In this document: positions 59,629-64,000 of the stretch, piece by piece
How positions within the stretch are numbered: position 1 is the first letter of the stretch
How the letters are laid out: each line of letters begins with the position of its first letter
Origin: Coptis chinensis
Taxonomy: Eukaryota > Streptophyta > Magnoliopsida > Ranunculales > Ranunculaceae
NCBI GenBank assembly: GCA_015680905.1
Contig: CM027377.1
Location: 10,750,501 to 10,814,500, forward strand
Direction of reading: 5' to 3'
DNA length: 64,000 nucleotides
Program-made: the position numbers and the translations under genes
Notes under the pieces: model-generated
Database searches by the model: none
What the model was told of the DNA's origin: nothing
The model's input: the letters and a program-made list of their open reading frames with translations, nothing else

Positions 59629-62600
59629 ATGGCTGAGGTTAGTTTTTCCATGTCTTCTAATCTAATCCCTAAGTTTTCGTTCATCGTCTAATTTAATTTT
59701 ATTTAATTTTTGTGTTTGTTCCTTTGTTTCGACGAATGATTGATACAACAGAGTCGGCCAATCGGCTGTACGCAACGAATGACTGATACTCGAAGGAGAC
59801 GTCTGCGTAGTATTAGGGATAGAAATAGATATCAAATGCGCTTTCAAACACCGCATTTGTCTACTACTGCTGAAGGTATTCAACATAAATTTTTTTTACA
59901 AAATTCTATTTTTCTTTTTTTCGTGGGGACGCTTTGTTTATTAGCAACTATTTGTGTCGTTCACTGTTTTCCAATTTCAGCATCCCATACACAAACACAC
60001 CCTGCGCGTGTGCGTCTTACCAACATTCGTCGACAGGCTAGATACATAGACACTCCTAACAATCGCATGCAACAAGGTAATTTTATTTTGGGTTTTTAAT
60101 TTATTGTGCAATTACGTTTCTCCTATATTGTGTTTATGAGGTTTACAATGTCTACAGATTATCACGATGTGAACACCCATACGACATCAACACCGATTCG
60201 ATCTCAAATACCGTCAAGGATAAGCACTGGGTTTTATAGATGTGCCAGGAATTTTGCTCAACCTGAAGACTTTCGCCCTTACATTCTACCTCAACCTACA
60301 ATTTGCAATAGCTGTGGAGCCAAACAGTTCGTTCATGAAACCGCTGAAATATGTTGCTCAAAAGGAAGAATAAATCTACCGAGACCAACGGCTCCAACCG
60401 AATTAGTTCAACTGTTTCGTGATGATACTGACCTTGGGCAACATTTCAGAGAAAATATCCGGTCCTACAACCATATATTTGCATTTACTTCGATGGGTGT
60501 TGATTTTGATCAAGATCTTGCAAATGGACGGGATGGCGTATACTCATTTCGTGCAAGAGCGTCTATTTATCATAGGATTGGAAGTCTTCTGCCTACAGCT
60601 GGTAGAAGGCCAAGGTATTTACAGATGTATATCTACGACACTGATCATGAGGTAGAAAATCGGCATGCTGAAAACCAAGCTTTGCGAACAAACGTTATAT
60701 CTACGTTAAAAAATATCCTCGACAACTGTAATAATCCCTTTGTCGGCGTGTTCAGACAACTCGGCCAAAGAGATGATTTGCAAAATTGTCGCCTTATTAT
60801 CAAAGAGTTGAGGACCGATCGTCGAGATTATGCATTACCAACGGCATCGCAGGTGGCTGCAATATTAATTGGAGATAATGATCCAGAAGGATTGGAGCCA
60901 AGAGATATTATTGTTCAAACACAAACTGGTCAGCTCCGGCAAATCCCAGATACCGCTGGATATTATGATCCGTTACAATATCCTTTAATGTTGCCTTTTG
61001 GTGAATATGGTTGGGACTTGGGTGTGCATCGTAGCTATACAAGAAGAATTAGTTGTCGCTGTTACTATGCGTATATTTTGCAGGTTTGTATAGACTTCAT
61101 AAAACCAAATAAATTATGTGCTTCGCTTTGATATTTGTTTGTGTTCGTTACAAATTTTCCTATGTTTTAAAAATATGTGTTATATGTTATTATTGTTTGA
61201 CAACTAATGTTCATTGGTTCACCATAACTTTAAGCCATAAAATGTATTAATAAGTTGATATGTTCTAAAATACATTGCCTGTTATTAGAACTGCTTTTAA
61301 AGTGCTTGCTCTGTATTACGTAAAAAAAAATATATGTGTGCTGAAAATGTTTTCTGAAAGGGTTAGGTGGAAGAGAAAGGACACTCTTTGCCGTCGATTT
61401 CCTTTAGATCATTACATTTGCTTATAAATAAACTTTTTTTTCCCTTTTTTTAATGGCTTTGTATACACTGAATGGTTTTTGTTTTATTTTGAGATATAGT
61501 TTAAGGTAGGCGTAGTTTCATTTCTCTGTGAAGCGAAAACCGTCTTGGCCGTCGATTTCCTTTAGATCATTACATTTGCTTATAAATAAACTTTTTTTCC
61601 CTTTTTTTAATGGCTTTGTATACACTGAATGGTTTTTGTTTTATTTTGAGATATAGTTTAAGGTAGGCGTAGTTTCATTTCTCTGTGAAGCGAAAACCGT
61701 CTTGAACTTCTTGGGTTTATCAGTTATTATGTTATAATCATATGATGTTTTCGTTTTCTTTTGTTGGAATTTAGTTTTGTTTTTAAATTTCATTTAATCA
61801 AAGAATTTGGTTGGAGAATACCATCAGTTTTAGGGTACGATATGTTTTGCTTATTAGTATAACCCATGTATTCCAAATTCTCAATTCTCATGTTCGCTGC
61901 TATTCAGATTCGGCCTTCTGAAGTCTCATTGTTTCTTTTGGGATGTCGCCTTCTACAACAGTTTATTGTTGACATGTGTGTCAAAATTGAGACGATGAAA
62001 ATGAGATTTTATCGGGATAATCAGCAAACTATTAGGTCCGAGTTGTACCAAGGCATTCAGGATGCACTAAACTCTGGGGAGACACATGCAGGTACTTATA
62101 TTTTCGTGTGTATAATAGCATTATATTCACATTGGTTTCCTTCATTTATATAAAATTCAGAATTTGACCTTATAATGAATAGGCAACATTGGCAAAAGGA
62201 TAATACTCCCACCTTCTCATATTGGTAGCCCTCGGGATATGCATCGCCACTATCAGGATGCAATGGCTTTGGTCAGGAGGTATGGGAAACCAGATTTATT
62301 TATAACTGTAACATGTAACTCATCATGGCATGCAATTACTCGAGAAACAGAAGTTGGCCAACGTACACAAGATAGACCTGATTTAGCTACTAGAACATTC
62401 CATTCTATTTTAGAAGAACTTAAGCATGATTTGTTTCGAAGACATATTTTGGGTAGAGTTATTGCACAAGTTCATGTTATAGAATTTCAAAAAAGAGGGC
62501 TACCTCATGCTCATTTTCTGATCATCCTACATGAAAATGATAAAATACACAATCCTGAGGATATTGATAAAATAGTTTCTGCTGAAATTCCCGATCCCAG

Positions 62601-64000
62601 TACTGAACCTGATTTGTATAGTGCAGTAAAAAATCATATGATGCATAATGCATGTGGAACTGTTAATAGGAGTGCAGTATGTATGAAAAATGGTAGATGT
62701 AGGAGTGGATTTCCTAAGTCATTTGCACCTTCGACTTCGCATGGTACTGATTCATATGCTACATACATGAGACGTGATAATGGAAGACATGTTGGTATAG
62801 GAAAATACACGTTAGACAACCGTAATGTTGTTCCATATAATCCTTATTTGCTATTAAAATATAACTGTCATATTAATGTTGAGATCTGTTCGAGCATCAC
62901 TTCAGTTAAATATTTGTATAAATATGTTTATAAAGGACCTGATCGAGTGTCATTTGGAGTTAGTACTAGACCATATCCGAGTGAGGATGAGATTTCACAG
63001 TTTGTTAATGCCAGATGGATCTGCCCCCCTGAGGCTTTTTGGCGATTGTATAAGTTTCCTTTAAATGGCATGTTTCCTTCAGTTGTTTCCTTGCAGATAC
63101 ATTTGCCAAATAGGCAACAAGTTTCTTATTATAGTGGTGAACTTATTGAAGATATATTAGATGATGAGCACAGACTTAAAACCATGCTTACTGAGTTTTT
63201 CAAAACCAATCTTATTAATGAGGAGGCGCGCCAATATCTTTACTTAGAGTTTCCTGAATATTTTTATTGGGATTCCGCTCGTAGAGAATGGGTTCGTAGA
63301 AGTAATAAACGTAGAACAATTGGAAGGATTGCCACAGTTTCTCCTATGGAAGGAGAACGATATTATTTACGTATGTTATTGTTACATGTGAGAGGTCCCA
63401 CTTCTTTCAATGCTTTGCTAACAGTTAATGGTGTGCCTGTTAGTACTTTTAAAGAATCAGCTGAAATACGGGGTTTGCTTGAGAATGATGACAGCATTAG
63501 AAGTTGTTTAAGAGAGGCTGCAAGTACACATATGCCTCTTTCTTTAAGGAGATTGTTTGCCACCATTCTTCTTTATTGTCAGCCGAGTGGAGTAAGACAA
63601 CTTTGGGATGAATTCTACCCATTTATGATTGAAGATTACGCTCCACGAAATGATAGAAATGGTAATACTGAATTATTCATTAATCGTCTTCTGAAAGACC
63701 TTGATCATATTTTGTCTGAAAAACAAAAAAGTACTTCTGATTTTGATTTGCCAGAAATGATTGGGGACATTGATGAAGATATTGAATTAACACGTCTTAT
63801 TATTGAGGAGAGATCTATTCAAATCCCTGATGAAGACCTTATGGCAATTGGGGAACTTAATGTTGAACAAAAGCAGGCTTTTGATAAGATCGTTTCAGTT
63901 GTTAAACAGAAACAAGAATCTATTTTTTTCATAGATGGTCCAGGAGGAACAGGAAAAACATTCTTATATAGAGTACTCCTTGCATATCTAAGGAATGATA
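59629..64000 (+). CDS. Helitron Rep-helicase (RepHel), six exons, open to the window edge
   Basis: Exons with GT-AG introns in matching phase: 59629-59637, 59752-59875, 59981-60076, 60158-61083, 61908-62091 and 62183 onward. This gives 1052 codons with no internal stop. The Helitron-like N-terminal domain has CNSCGAKQFVHETAEICC and YYDPLQYPLMLPFGEYGW. The Rep nuclease follows: AGNIGKRIILPPSHIGSPRD, DLFITVTCN, the HUH motif in GLPHAHFLI (about 62497-62523) and the two-tyrosine block KYLYKYVYKG (about 62908-62937). The Pif1-type helicase starts near LNVEQKQAFDKIV, with Walker A GPGGTGKT at 63937-63960. The family is usually 1,300-1,700 residues, so roughly the last third is outside. The protein nicks and unwinds DNA for rolling-circle transposition. 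The first exon is only three codons, so the start is less sure than the rest. Confidence 0.85.
61390..61703 (+). repeat. 158-bp tandem duplication in Helitron intron 4
   Basis: Two almost identical units at 61390-61547 and 61548-61703, starting GCCGTCGATTTCC. It lies wholly within intron 61084-61907 and leaves the coding sequence unaffected. Confidence 0.9.

Larger units (their letters stand above)
59218..64000 (+). mobile_element. Autonomous-type Helitron, 5' part (continues beyond the window)
   Basis: The proposed 5' end is TCTTATATATAATGGG, preceded by A, as expected for insertion between A and T. It lies about 410 bp upstream of the coding start. The 3' CTRR end and hairpin lie beyond the window. 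There is no terminal repeat or target duplication to confirm the end, so the exact start is tentative. The content is clear from the Rep/helicase gene. Confidence 0.75.

Overview
The window is plant nuclear DNA, most likely from a eudicot. It is AT-rich, dominated by Athila-type Ty3/gypsy retroelements, and also carries a Copia copy, a PIF/Harbinger transposon with a plant mobile domain (PMD) gene, a Harbinger-type MITE and a Helitron. I recognise only one fragment of a host gene: the last coding exon of a centrin/caltractin-like calcium-binding protein (37471-37535, + strand).

Layout. 1-13880: tails and LTRs of Athila-like copies in direct repeat (A: 1-6855; an LTR fragment 6856-8025; B: 8026-13880). 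13881-23011: the 3' part of a further copy, F (reverse transcriptase end, RNase H, integrase, two tail ORFs, 3' LTR). 23012-28132: a minus-strand Athila-type element, E (protease, gag, tRNA-Asp primer site, 5' LTR). The simplest reading is nesting: A/B inserted into F, and F into E, with the other halves lying left of the window. 28133-28836 and 33244-33751 are host DNA, probably intron, split by a 4.4 kb solo LTR with a perfect 5-bp target duplication. 33752-37462 is a 3'-truncated Copia copy that ends 8 bp before the centrin exon. 37536-38404 is the centrin 3' UTR and flank.

38408-58177 is one PIF/Harbinger element with matching terminal inverted repeats and a 3-bp duplication. It carries a decayed PMD gene, a decayed DDE transposase and, on the opposite strand, a decayed Myb/SANT-like second ORF. 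Eight near-palindromic 23-bp sites lie in three clusters near its ends and just before the transposase. A 12.6 kb Athila-like element, D (41439-54077), sits inside it with both LTRs but no reverse transcriptase or integrase. 58312-58823 is a MITE. 59218-64000 is the first part of a Helitron whose Rep/helicase gene is uninterrupted across six exons to the window edge.

The most unusual signals are these. (1) The Athila-like copies carry two tail ORFs that look like diverged paralogues, and a 13-nt polypurine motif recurs after pol, after each tail ORF and before the 3' LTR, as if the 3' end grew by duplicating an ORF-plus-PPT module. (2) A Harbinger element has a PMD cargo gene and an array of palindromic sites. 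(3) Two perfect long inverted duplications lie in that same element. (4) The Helitron gene appears intact.
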